DNA of 64,000 nucleotides from Symbiodinium natans (GCA_905221605.1 CAJNDS010000047.1:62001-126000), one strand, 5' to 3'; shown: positions 55,050-62,995, counted from the stretch's first letter. Translations and numbers: made by a program. Notes: generated by a model not told the origin, from the sequence alone.

Positions 55050-55395
55050 CTACACTCCCCACCCCAAAACCCCAAAACCCCAAAACCCCAAAACCCCCAA
55101 AAAACCCCAAAACCCCAACACCCCAAAACCCAAACCCACCCCAAAACCCCCAAAACCCCCCAAAAGCCCCCAAAACCCCCAAAACCCCCCAAAAAACCCC
55201 CAAAACCCCCCAAAACCCCCCAAAACCCCCGAAAACCCCCAAACCCCCCAACCCCAAACCCCCAAACCCCCCAAAACCCCCCCCCCAAAACCCCCCCAAA
55301 ACCCCCCAAAACCCCCAAACCCCCAAAACCCCCCCAAAACCCCCCAAAACCCCAAAACCCCAACACACAAAAGCCCCAAAACCCCAAACCCGAAA
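55050..55395 (-). repeat. CCCCAAAA-like tract, about 345 bp
   Basis: Runs of 3-7 C alternate with 3-6 A almost throughout, mostly CCCCAAAA and CCCCCAAAA. The minus strand is thus (G4-5T4)n with strong quadruplex potential. Long Pro-Lys (plus) and Gly-Phe (minus) frames are by-products. Confidence 0.92.
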
Positions 55396-56390
55396 CCGCA
55401 AAGTTCCCTAAGGGCCCTGGCCTCATCGCAGCCTCGAACTGTTGCGGCGTCAGCCTTCTTACCACATGTTTGGCACGGTGTGCGGGCTTCGTGTTTAGGG
55501 TTTGGGCTTTTCCGGGGGTCGGGAACCCTAAACCCCAAACCCTGAACCCTAAACCCTCTTCTATTTTGGGACACCGCCATTCGTGCCAGGTGTGGCGCCT
55601 CTCGAGGCCGTCGGTGTCAAACTCGCGAAATTCGTCGCGCGCTGCCCTTAGCACCATCCGATCGCTCGAAATTGGTTTCCAGGGGGGGGTACCCTAAACC
55701 CTAAACCCTAAACCCTAATCCCTAAACCCTAAACCCTAAACCCCTAAACCCTAAACCCTAAACCCTTCGAAGGCTCTATGTTTCTTTGTTCTATGTTTTT
55801 TTTTGTTTTTTGGGGGGGGGGGGGGGGGGGGGTGGGGGCTTCGGCCTCACAAGCCGACGCAAAAGCACAGCTAGGGGGATCCCCCAGGCCCAACACCCCA
55901 AACCCATAAAACCCTAAGCCCTAAACCCTAAACCCTAAACCCTAAACTCATAAAACCCTACATCGCTTAGACCCCGAAACCCTCGGCCTAAATTGCCTAA
56001 ACCCTAAGGTGCCTAAACCCTAAGGTGCCTAAATAAACCCAAAGTGCCTAAACCCAGTACCCTAAACCCTAAACCCTAAACCCTAAACCCTAAACCCTAA
56101 ACCTCCGAACCATAAACCGGGCCTAGCTTCGCAAGGACTTGACCTCTAAGTCCCTAGTGCTCCGGGAAGGCTCCCTTACTAGCCTTGAGGGGTTTTGGGT
56201 TTAGGGTTACCCAAAAAATGAACAACATTTTCCCTTGTAAGGGCAACATAGGGATTCCTCTCAAATGGTAGTTTACTACTCAGAGGTGATGTTCAAGAGT
56301 TTGCTTTAAGCGCATGAGGCATCGGGAACAAAGCTACGACCCGCCAGCGACTCGAGCATGTTTCCCCATACCGCGGACTGGTGGAGCAAT
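55396..56390. other. Mosaic, poly-G run, no gene recognised
   Basis: C-strand runs at 55,691-55,765, 55,920-55,945 and 56,058-56,103; 21 consecutive G at 55,812-55,832; CCTAAACCCTAAGGTG repeats twice near 56,000-56,030. Confidence 0.65.
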
Positions 56391-56483
56391 ATAGGGGCCT
56401 TCATAATTAGAGTAGGGTTTCGGGGGGTATTATGGTAGAAGTTATGCAGGGACAGTAAGGGAGTACTATTCGAAATTATTCCG
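56391..56483. mobile_element. MITE D copy 2
   Basis: 93 bp, uninterrupted: ATAGGGGCCTTCATAATTAG at the left, GGGGGGTATTATGGTAGAAG in the middle, CGAAATTATTCCG at the right. Confidence 0.7.
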
Positions 56484-57787
56484 AACTCCATATTAGGCAC
56501 CGGGTGCATTTTACATGGCCTGCGTGGCGGAGTAATCTACGCGCCGTTTTCACGTTATGCTGCGAATAAGCTACGGCGGAGTCAGCGAGGGTTCCGCGGG
56601 CTTCATGGTGTCATGGTGCGTCCAGAAGCCCTGCACTCCATCTTGTTGGCATCTTGCCCTGTCTAGGGTTTGAGGCTTTAGAACTTGTTCAGGTTTCCGG
56701 GCTAAACCCTACTTTCAAGTGCCTGTCAAGGACCACCCAGACCAGTCTGGAAGCAGCCGCAAGGAGTTCGGGGCATAGGGCTCTGGGCTTAGGGCGCTAG
56801 GGGTTTGAGGTTTTTGGGCTTAGGTTGTCGGGGTTTAGTTCGGGTGCTCAAAAGTCCAGCGTTCTGGGCGCAGGCAGAGCAAACCAAAGCACTAGGCCCT
56901 GAAGTGCTGCCAGCGGGCTTCACCGAGGCCATAGACAGGCCGTGCTTTTTGGCCAAAGACACACTGTCCTTGCGTGAGTTGAAGAGGTCGTTACCATTTT
57001 TCCTAGGCCCTACGCCCTGAACCCGCAAGACCCCAAAAAGATACCCTACATAGACCAAGAAATACTCTTCTGGGCCCCTCATTTGAAGGTATTTGAGGGC
57101 TGAAGTTTGTTCAGAACCCTCAACCCTCTACCCCACCCACCAGGCCTTATCAAATTGCTGCCGGCCCGATTTGTCTGAACGAAGTCTGAAGTATGGAAAC
57201 ACGAAAAGGCACAGGCCCTAATCATAAGCCTCATAATCCCCAAACACCTGTAAACTCGAGAAACCCAACCCTATAAACCCTATAACTAAGCCCTATAAAC
57301 CCTACACCCTGAACCCTAAACCCCACCGGCTCAGTCTGAAGGGGCAAGGAGACTACGGAAGATGGCCACGACCCCAAGCTCAGTGAAAGGTCCAGGGCTT
57401 TACACCGCTGGTTGGTCTAGGGTTCAGAGGGTTCAGAGGGTTTAGAGGGTTTGTTTTGGGTTTTGGGTTTAGGGGGTTCAGGGTTCAGGGGAAGGGCCCC
57501 TTAGAACAGATCCTCAATCCTGCCTACAGGATGTACGGCCTAAGCGGTTTAGGCGTCGCCCCCTGGAAGATCCTTGTAAGCAGGCAATTCATGCCCTGAA
57601 CAGCCCTAAACCCTAAACCCTAAACCCTAACCCTAAACCCCAAACCCTAAACCCTAAGCCCTGAACCCTGAGCCCTCAAACCCTAGCCCCCCCCAGCTTC
57701 CCCAGCCGCTCTTACCTAGAAGCCAGAAATCAAAGAAACTTTTCGTACAACTCCTCACGACTCCAGGAGCGCCAAACCCGACAGACC
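56484..57787. other. Unique sequence with few telomeric words, no gene recognised
   Basis: Minus frame 56,789-57,082 and plus frame 56,805-57,020 overlap and have no domain. Short runs at 57,420-57,490 (TTTAGAGGG/TTCAGAGGG) and 57,603-57,665. Confidence 0.5.
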
Positions 57788-57972
57788 CTACAGTACACTC
57801 CAGAAAGTTGGAACATGGTTTAAGAATGGTTTAGGGTTAGGGTTTAGGGTTTAGGGTTTAGGGATTAGGGATTAAGGATTAGGGTTTAGGGTTTAGGGTT
57901 TAGGATTCCCTTAAGTGCACTTTTTTGTGGTATGGGGTTCAGGATGTTCCAACTTTTTGGAGTTTTCTGTAG
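57788..57972. mobile_element. Foldback element with telomeric core
   Basis: Left arm CTACAG...ACTCCAGAAAGTTGGAACAT (57,788-57,816) is inverted at 57,944-57,972 (ATGTTCCAACTTTTTGGAGT...CTGTAG). The core 57,833-57,903 is TTTAGGG repeat with three GGGATTA variants. Confidence 0.85.
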
Positions 57973-58332
57973 CCCCGAAGCCACTCCTGAAAACTGGACG
58001 TCTGCCTCCTGGGCAGAAGCAGATTCAAGGTGTGACGAGACCCCACGGTTTGTTTTTTTTTTGAGGGAGGGGGGGGGGGGGAAAATAGGGAAAACAAGGA
58101 TTCAGGGGCTAGGGCTCAGGGTCTGGGGTTCTGGGTTCCTTATTCGTTTTTTCTTGCTTCGCTTCCTTCTTCGTTCCCCGTTTCTCGTCGTCTGCTTCGT
58201 TTTTCTTTTCTCTTCATTTTTTCATGTCGCGCCTCATTCGTTATGTTTCTGGGGCTTCGTGTTCCACCTCTTTCGTTTTGATTTTGTTAAGTGCTTTGGG
58301 GTCGTTTTTCGTTTTGTGGGTGCTTGTGATGG
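57973..58332. other. Host flank of the A+T-rich element
   Basis: G run 58,068-58,082, then T/C-rich sequence (TTCGTTTTT words). The plus frame 57,932-58,345 encodes Phe-rich low complexity and is probably not a gene. Composition changes abruptly at about 58,330. Confidence 0.55.
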
Positions 58333-58338
58333 TTTTCA

Positions 58339-58372
58339 ACAATAATATTATATAGTGAATAATATTATGGTT
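58339..58372 (-). terminator. Palindrome pair at the 3' end of the 234-aa gene
   Basis: ATAATATTAT at 58,342-58,351 and again at 58,359-58,368; each is self-complementary and together they can form one stem-loop. The stop codon TAA (58,365-58,367) is inside the second copy. Likely a transcript 3'-end/polyadenylation hairpin. Confidence 0.6.
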
Positions 58373-59069
58373 GCTTATTGATTATAAAATTTAAAGGGTT
58401 GCTTATCACTGTTATTTTCACTTTATCTTTAATTTCATACTTTAGCCTTTCTTGCTTTCTATGATATTCTTCATTCAGATACTCATTATATTTTCTATCA
58501 ACATGGATTTCAAATTTGTACTTACAATGGTCAAATGTTTTCAACTGGTTGAGTATATGTTTAATAAATTCTTCATCAACTTCATTTACTTTTGTTTCAC
58601 ATAATGTTGCTATCAATCTAAACAATATTTCTTGAAATAAAACACGATGAAAATAACCAACCCTTTTATAACTGAAACATTTTTCAACAATGTCTGTGTT
58701 TAGGTGTTCGTTTAAACAGTGATTGTTGAATATGTTTTCATACAAGTCTTTCAGTATGTCTAATTGTGAGGGTTCTTTTAAAACTTTAACCAAAATATAA
58801 TAATCCATGTTACCAAGGTTATATATTCTCCTGTCTTTCACACTTATATAGTTCATTCCTGCTTTACTAGTTATACCTTCTATGTCCTTCTTCTTCTTTG
58901 GAAAAGGGTTATTATTAACAAACCCCTTTAATCTATTATGTTTTTCATTGTTATTCTCAATGTCATCACAAGTAAGAAAGGAACATATGGATTTTAACAA
59001 GTTTTCTGGGAGGTTAATGAATGCTAATTTATTTGGTAATTCTAAACACTTGGGGCACTGGTAAGCCAT
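58365..59069 (-). CDS. Hypothetical protein with N-terminal CxxC, 234 aa
   Basis: Starts with MAYQCPKC, giving a C5-x2-C8 pair. A segment near residues 19-34 (LPENLLKSICSFLTCDD) resembles the start of an F-box in spacing, though only weakly. The remainder is Lys/Asn/Glu-rich and helical with no recognisable catalytic motif. The sequence contains no tryptophan. ATG 59,069-59,067 lies 15 bp from a TATATATA box and about 40 bp from the ACTTAAAAGGGAAAA motif. Last gene of the element before host DNA; it ends in TAA inside a palindrome pair almost identical to the one after the next gene. It may be a distant relative of the 198-aa neighbour. Confidence 0.75.
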   Translation of the reverse strand: MAYQCPKCLELPNKLAFINLPENLLKSICSFLTCDDIENNNEKHNRLKGFVNNNPFPKKKKDIEGITSKAGMNYISVKDRRIYNLGNMDYYILVKVLKEPSQLDILKDLYENIFNNHCLNEHLNTDIVEKCFSYKRVGYFHRVLFQEILFRLIATLCETKVNEVDEEFIKHILNQLKTFDHCKYKFEIHVDRKYNEYLNEEYHRKQERLKYEIKDKVKITVISNPLNFIINKQP

Positions 59070-59084
59070 TTTTTCCTGCTCTTG

Positions 59085-59124
59085 CTATATATAAGCGTTT
59101 TCCCTTTTAAGTAGTTTTTCCTAA
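59085..59124 (-). promoter_or_regulatory. Promoter of the 234-aa gene
   Basis: Minus strand reads AGGAAAAACTACTTAAAAGG then GAAAACGC and a TATATATAG box 15 bp before the ATG. It matches the upstream region of the 198-aa gene almost base for base in its first part. Confidence 0.65.
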
Positions 59125-59148
59125 ATTCCTAGGGCTCGCTTTTCAACA

Positions 59149-59175
59149 ATAATATTATATAATGGATAATATTAT
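59149..59175 (-). terminator. Palindrome pair at the 3' end of the 198-aa gene
   Basis: ATAATATTAT at 59,149-59,158 and 59,166-59,175, preceded on the minus strand by AATAAGCAACC as at 58,339-58,380. Located 17-43 bp after the TAA. Confidence 0.65.
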
Positions 59176-59191
59176 GGTTGCTTATTTACTG

Positions 59192-59788
59192 TTAATCTTC
59201 TTCTTCTTCAAATATATCACATAAATATTCATATATAGCATCAAAATTAAAATATCTCCTATAAAGACCTACTTGTCTTGTACAGTAATGATAAAGGAGT
59301 GAAATCATAATTTTGCTTATCTGTTCTTCATATGTATTTCTATATTTACAAGTCACTCCGTAAAAATCCCATTTATTGAAAAGATAACAGATGTTATGAT
59401 CCAACAACCAAAACATTCTGTATTCATCAATCATGTTTATGTTCTCAGTCTCAGTCAGGAATTTTTTATATAATGGTTTTGGAACACAGTTTGTTTGCTC
59501 TACAATGTCTTTCAAATAGTTCTTCTTATATTTTAAATTTGTTAGCTTCTTGTACCCATTATCAAAGTGAGTTAATATACAATGTATTTGTTTGTGTTCT
59601 ATTGTTTTTAACGTTTTAGTTGCATATTCTTTTTCATACTCATGCATATCATTACAAAATGCACAAGATACATATGACGAGATGTTATTAGCAATATTTT
59701 TATTAAATAATTCATTTAATATGTCCTTTCTTCTACCTCTGTAACTGATACAATAGTTACACTCAAAATTAAAATTGAATGTTTCCAT
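59192..59788 (-). CDS. Hypothetical protein with two CxxC pairs, 198 aa
   Basis: N-terminal region has C10-x2-C13 and C42-x2-C45 pairs that could bind one zinc. The C-terminal half is Tyr/Phe-rich and helical and the tail is acidic (FEEEED). Both Trp codons are TGG. The start is the ATG at 59,788, 45 bp downstream of the shared promoter motif; ends in TAA followed by a palindrome pair. Similar spacing of an ISSYVSC segment and a VGLYRR segment compared with ICSFLTC and VGYFHR in the 234-aa protein hints at a duplicated family, at low confidence. Function unknown. Confidence 0.75.
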   Translation of the reverse strand: METFNFNFECNYCISYRGRRKDILNELFNKNIANNISSYVSCAFCNDMHEYEKEYATKTLKTIEHKQIHCILTHFDNGYKKLTNLKYKKNYLKDIVEQTNCVPKPLYKKFLTETENINMIDEYRMFWLLDHNICYLFNKWDFYGVTCKYRNTYEEQISKIMISLLYHYCTRQVGLYRRYFNFDAIYEYLCDIFEEEED

Positions 59789-59832
59789 GCTCTAATATAT
59801 TAAGTCATTTTCCCTTTAAGTAGTTTTTCTAA
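59789..59832 (-). promoter_or_regulatory. Promoter of the 198-aa gene
   Basis: Minus strand: TTAGAAAAACTACTTAAAGG, GAAAATGA, then TTAATATATTAG immediately before AGC-ATG. It begins only 7 bp after the integrase stop codon. Confidence 0.65.
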
Positions 59833-59838
59833 GGCTGA

Positions 59839-60768
59839 TTAATCTACCATTAACAATTCATGTCTGTTGTATCGTTTGCTCTTTCCTTCTACAATATAAT
59901 ATTTATTTAGGTTCATATCTCTGCCTACTTCTTTGACTTCATAAGTTTCGTCACTCCATTGGTTTCTGCTTTCTTTTCTTGATGTATAATCACCTTTACC
60001 TTTCGAAAATATTTTTACCTTATCACCTTCCTCTATCTTGGGGTATCTTCTCAGATATTTTTCTTTCAGAACGGAGTTTGCCTTAACTTCAACAGCGTTA
60101 TCATCTTTATGAGCCTCGTTCGATACTAAACCTGTCGTTGAATGAACCATTGTTTTATTGTATTTATCCAGTGCAGGCTTCAATAATATTGTCCAAGCAC
60201 CTTTCGCATTTATTGCTCTATCAGTTATCATTTTCTTTATTGTTCTGATGGCTCTCTCTGTTACATTAGCATGTGTTAATGTTACTACGTGTTCTATTCC
60301 GTCACCTTTTCAATAATCTTGTAATTTCTTATAATTGAAAGCACCATCATCATCTGAATAGATACTGTTAGGGAAACCTAATTCTTTGAAACATTGAATA
60401 AAGGCATCATATACTGTTTCACCATCTCTGTTTTCCATTGGTATGATGCTCATCTTTTTACAAAAGTTATCAATACATAATAAAGCATATCATTTATAAC
60501 TTTCACTATAAGTATTTGTGTCTTTCATTAACGAAATCATATCCATTATATCAACTGAATATACTGCTCTTGCATAAGGAGGAGAATAACTATTATAATT
60601 CTTATAGTTCCTTCTTTGCTTGTTCGGTTGTTTCTTCACCCGTTCTTTAACATAATTTAAACTAACATTGACACCGTCTTTGTTTGCTTCTTTGCGAAGA
60701 TTCTGAACTGAACCATATCCACGCTCCAGATCATAATAAATTTCACTTAACTTCTCATCAACACTCAT
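59839..60768 (-). CDS. Retroviral-type (rve) integrase with two in-frame TGA codons
   Basis: One continuous 309-codon frame from ATG 60,768-60,766 to TAA 59,841-59,839, interrupted only by TGA at codons 93 (60,492-60,490) and 153 (60,312-60,310). Catalytic core: first Asp in YSVDIMDM (D73), second in YSDDDGAF (about D140), Glu in THANVTERAIRTIKKM (E171). The C-terminal part (about 235-305) has the SH3-like tail seen in Polinton-type integrases (EEGDKVKIF, QWSDETYEV, YYIVEG, HELL). The N-terminal 60 residues are basic and helical. Such enzymes join linear viral DNA ends to the host genome. Both TGA positions follow an aromatic/Lys context (ESYK-TGA-YALL; LQDY-TGA-KGDG) where Trp or another large residue is usual. 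Either UGA is read as Trp or the gene is a recent pseudogene by two TGG-to-TGA changes. Confidence 0.85.
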
Positions 60769-60769
60769 A

Positions 60770-60801
60770 ATTAATATTAATTAGATAATATTAATATTAA
60801 T
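60770..60801 (-). terminator. Palindrome pair between zinc-finger gene and integrase
   Basis: ATTAATATTAAT at 60,770-60,781 and 60,790-60,801, each self-complementary, 8 bp apart. The zinc-finger stop TAA (60,799-60,797) is inside the second copy and the integrase ATG begins 2 bp after the first. Confidence 0.7.
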
Positions 60802-61036
60802 CATGTAATGATAATTTTAAAAGTTTATCTTCTAACTCTTTTTCTTTCTTTGCTTGTGTAAGCATTTTACATTTATTTGTTTTCTTGTGCTTAGACAGGT
60901 TGGTGTTATTTACTAAACAACCGCAACAATCACACATAACAATCTTATGATTTTTCTTATTCTTTAAAGTATCCGCCTTCCCTGTTTTTCTTGTTGTTTC
61001 TATAATTTTCCTCGGTCCTGTTAAGTAATTCGTCAT
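60797..61036 (-). CDS. Small C2HC zinc-finger protein, 79 aa
   Basis: A basic N-terminal part (residues 1-31) is followed by a compact finger: C35-x2-C38, then H50 and C56 (VMCDCCGC ... LSKHKKTNKC), with two extra Cys at 37 and 40. It ends in a Lys/Glu-rich helix (61-77). Single short fingers of this type are frequent in large DNA viruses and Polinton-like elements and probably bind nucleic acid. It sits directly upstream of the integrase in transcription order. ATG at 61,036 follows an AACCACTTAAAAGAATATTC promoter-like motif. Stop is TAA. Confidence 0.75.
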   Translation of the reverse strand: MTNYLTGPRKIIETTRKTGKADTLKNKKNHKIVMCDCCGCLVNNTNLSKHKKTNKCKMLTQAKKEKELEDKLLKLSLHD

Positions 61037-61104
61037 AATTTATTTAATAATATGAATATTCTTTTAAGTGGTTTCATTTTTAAAAATAAATGCCCTTAAA
61101 AGAA
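61037..61104 (-). promoter_or_regulatory. Upstream region of zinc-finger gene with 11-bp inverted repeat
   Basis: ATTCTTTTAAG (from about 61,058) and CTTAAAAGAAT (ending about 61,104) are perfect inverted repeats. The left copy forms the AACCACTTAAAAGAATATTC promoter-like motif upstream of the zinc-finger ATG; the pair also follows the 268-aa gene stop by a few bases, so it may serve as 3' hairpin and promoter at once. Confidence 0.55.
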
Positions 61105-61111
61105 TATCTCA

Positions 61112-61918
61112 TTATGAGCGTACAGACTGAACACTTGAGCGCCTTGAACTGGTTCTGCTTCTTATGTATTCTATGGTTTCCTGTGAGCGCCTTGAGCTTA
61201 CAACACTTTGTGGGGGTGTAGCTTCATCAACATATTCAATTGTCCTATCACTATTAATAGAACTTTGAACTGATACCGGTGGCGAGGAATGAACATATTC
61301 ACTTAAGGCTTCCTCTTCAACAGGTAATAAAACACTTCTATTTGAACTTCTACGAGAACTTGATGATGAAGGCTCATAAGACTTTTTAACATTCATAGGT
61401 AGACTATTATCGCTCTCTTCACTTTGTTTTTTCTCTACATAAGCTTCATGCAAATCTTCTTCTTCTTCTATTTGTTGCCTTCTACTTCTCATTTCCTCTC
61501 TTTCTTCTTTAAACTCATCCTCTCCGAACATAGCATCACACATTCTCCTCATTACTGATTTACCCCTTTCTCTTTCCCTTTGTGGTTCGCGTTCGCGTTC
61601 GCGTTCATGTTCCTTTTCTACACTTGCTTCGCTTTCATCTGTTTGAAGTTGTTTTACTTCTTCTTCTGGCGTTTTCATGCTTTCACTTTCTGTTATGCTT
61701 GATGTAACATCAAAATTATCGGTTTGTGTTCCTTTATCAGGGTTATCATTTAACAAAATTGTTTTCCTATCATAATTACTCAAATCAAAGTCATCAAAAT
61801 CAACTTCATCTAACAACATCCTTTGCTGTGTTCGTTTCTGTCTTTCTGGTAATATTCTTAATCTGCGTGTTCTTGCTTCTCTTGCAATTTCTTCATAAGT
61901 GGGGCGCAATCTTAACAT
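61112..61918 (-). CDS. Disordered Glu/Arg/Ser-rich protein with LRPTYEEI N-terminus, 268 aa
   Basis: Begins MLRLRPTYEEIAREAR, a motif that recurs at the start of the decayed gene at 62,995. Then an acidic Asp-rich stretch (about 37-60), a long charged region with RE repeats (about 105-120, from a GTTCGC hexanucleotide repeat at 61,586-61,608), a likely coiled coil (about 125-165), and a Ser/Arg-rich tail with SSSSSRRSS-type tracts. No enzymatic motif. I infer a virion-associated or scaffold protein from composition and location. ATG at 61,918-61,916; TAA stop. Confidence 0.7.
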   Translation of the reverse strand: MLRLRPTYEEIAREARTRRLRILPERQKRTQQRMLLDEVDFDDFDLSNYDRKTILLNDNPDKGTQTDNFDVTSSITESESMKTPEEEVKQLQTDESEASVEKEHEREREREPQRERERGKSVMRRMCDAMFGEDEFKEEREEMRSRRQQIEEEEDLHEAYVEKKQSEESDNSLPMNVKKSYEPSSSSSRRSSNRSVLLPVEEEALSEYVHSSPPVSVQSSINSDRTIEYVDEATPPQSVVSSRRSQETIEYIRSRTSSRRSSVQSVRS

Positions 61919-61953
61919 TTATATTATTAGTTACATGATAATTTATGAAATAC

Positions 61954-61988
61954 ATTATTAGCTACTAATAATATTTTGAATATTATTA
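61954..61988 (-). terminator. Overlapping strong hairpins after the 61-aa gene
   Basis: TAATAATATT-TTG-AATATTATTA (61,966-61,988) is a perfect 10-bp stem with a 3-base loop, and ATTATTAG-CTA-CTAATAAT (about 61,954-61,972) overlaps it as an alternative 8-bp stem. Confidence 0.7.
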
Positions 61989-61996
61989 CTTACATT

Positions 61997-62182
61997 TTAC
62001 ACCGGTAAAAACTGTTTTGCTAATGCTGTTGCTCCTGCTTTTGCTAATGTCTCTACACCTGCCTTTGCTCCCGCTACTGCGATGTCTCTTAACGGTGTTG
62101 GTGATGATGGTTGTGAAGGGACTAATGTAGAACTAGCTGAGGGTTCAACAGTTTTTGCTTGTACACGCCTTCGTTCTCTCAT
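61997..62182 (-). CDS. Small basic/Ala-rich protein, 61 aa
   Basis: I choose ATG 62,182-62,180 (MRERRRVQAK) rather than the upstream GTG. Layout: Arg-rich N-terminus (2-10), a Ser/Pro linker (12-30), then an Ala/Gly-rich segment (about 33-58, IAVAGAKAGVETLAKAGATA) able to form an amphipathic or membrane-interacting helix. This resembles small core or membrane-active virion proteins in general design only. It starts 12 bp after the stop of the decayed gene, so the two were probably co-transcribed. TAA stop, followed by hairpins. Confidence 0.65.
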   Translation of the reverse strand: MRERRRVQAKTVEPSASSTLVPSQPSSPTPLRDIAVAGAKAGVETLAKAGATALAKQFLPV

Positions 62183-62194
62183 GAACACTTTTTT

Positions 62195-62995
62195 TTAACG
62201 ACTTAATTTAGCGCTGTCAAATTCGGCGTTCCATTCATCCAAATTTTTGTGACCCTCTATGATTGATACTAGGTATTGTTTCTTTTCTGGTCCGTTGGTA
62301 TTTTATTTAATAAATCTACCATTTCATCTGTTAATAAATCTCTAACAAATAACTGAAACATTAAACCTCTATAAGTGACGCTCTCATCATTGAGGACTTC
62401 GTCAGGGTTAAAACTGTGTGTGTATGCTACTTTTTGTTCTAATGCGGTTATTTCTTCGTCTTCTTCACTATCCTCTGTTTGTGGTGGTGCTGGTAATGAC
62501 GCTGTCGCCTCACCTTGATTACTTTGCACTGGAACATCCATTGAATGAACCTCAACACCTGCTGGTAATGATTGATGATGAACATCATCTAAACCGCTTT
62601 TAGAATCTTCTATATGCCTTCTTTGTTCTGCTAATTCCTAACGCAACATCTATATCTCTAATGTGGTCTTCATCATGGCTGTATTCTTCATGAACTTCTT
62701 CTATTGGTGTATTGTATCCACTCGTCCCCTGATATGTGACAATACCCATTGAAGACCCCGTGCCCATTGCATGTTGTGTTAATTGCAATTTGCGCATTTC
62801 ATTTTTCACTTTATCTTCTTCTTGTTTCTTCAAGCCTAGAAAATCAACATTATCAAACTGACTGCCGAACTGATTATTTCTAAATTATGTAGCTCTTCTA
62901 TCGATTACTTTATCTATAGGTGGTCTGTTAGGGTCACCTATCATGTCATCATAAGTAGGTCGTAATTTTAATTCAGACTTTAATGTTTTAATCAT
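62195..62995 (-). pseudogene. Decayed gene with LRPTYDD N-terminus (about 262 codons)
   Basis: ATG 62,995-62,993 opens MIKTLKSELKLRPTYDDM. A TAA follows codon 36 (RRAT-stop-FRNN), after which the same frame continues open through GLKKQEEDKVKNEMRKLQL. Near 62,640 the frame must shift by one base (DVAL to ELAEQRRHIEDSK), and again near 62,285 (LLNKIP to KKQYLVSIIEGH), reaching TAA 62,197-62,195 after DEWNAEFDSAKLSR. The three pieces are all charged, acidic in the middle (EDSEEDEEI), with helical ends. The continuity of composition and the sensible C-terminus argue for one ancestral gene. Sequencing error could mimic the indels. Not recognised beyond the shared N-terminal motif. Confidence 0.65.

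Noticed and set aside
54953..55657. Long Pro-Lys-rich and Gly-Phe-rich frames (150-200 codons)
   Set aside because: They are translations of the C4A4 tract; all frames on both strands stay open because the tract lacks stop codons.
1..58330. A true chromosome end
   Set aside because: No terminal long array; repeats occur in both orientations throughout and genes or viral DNA lie distal on the right.
62600..62833. TTG at 62,833 as a gene start
   Set aside because: The same frame continues upstream through GLKK to a TAA and an earlier ATG; better explained as the middle of the decayed gene.
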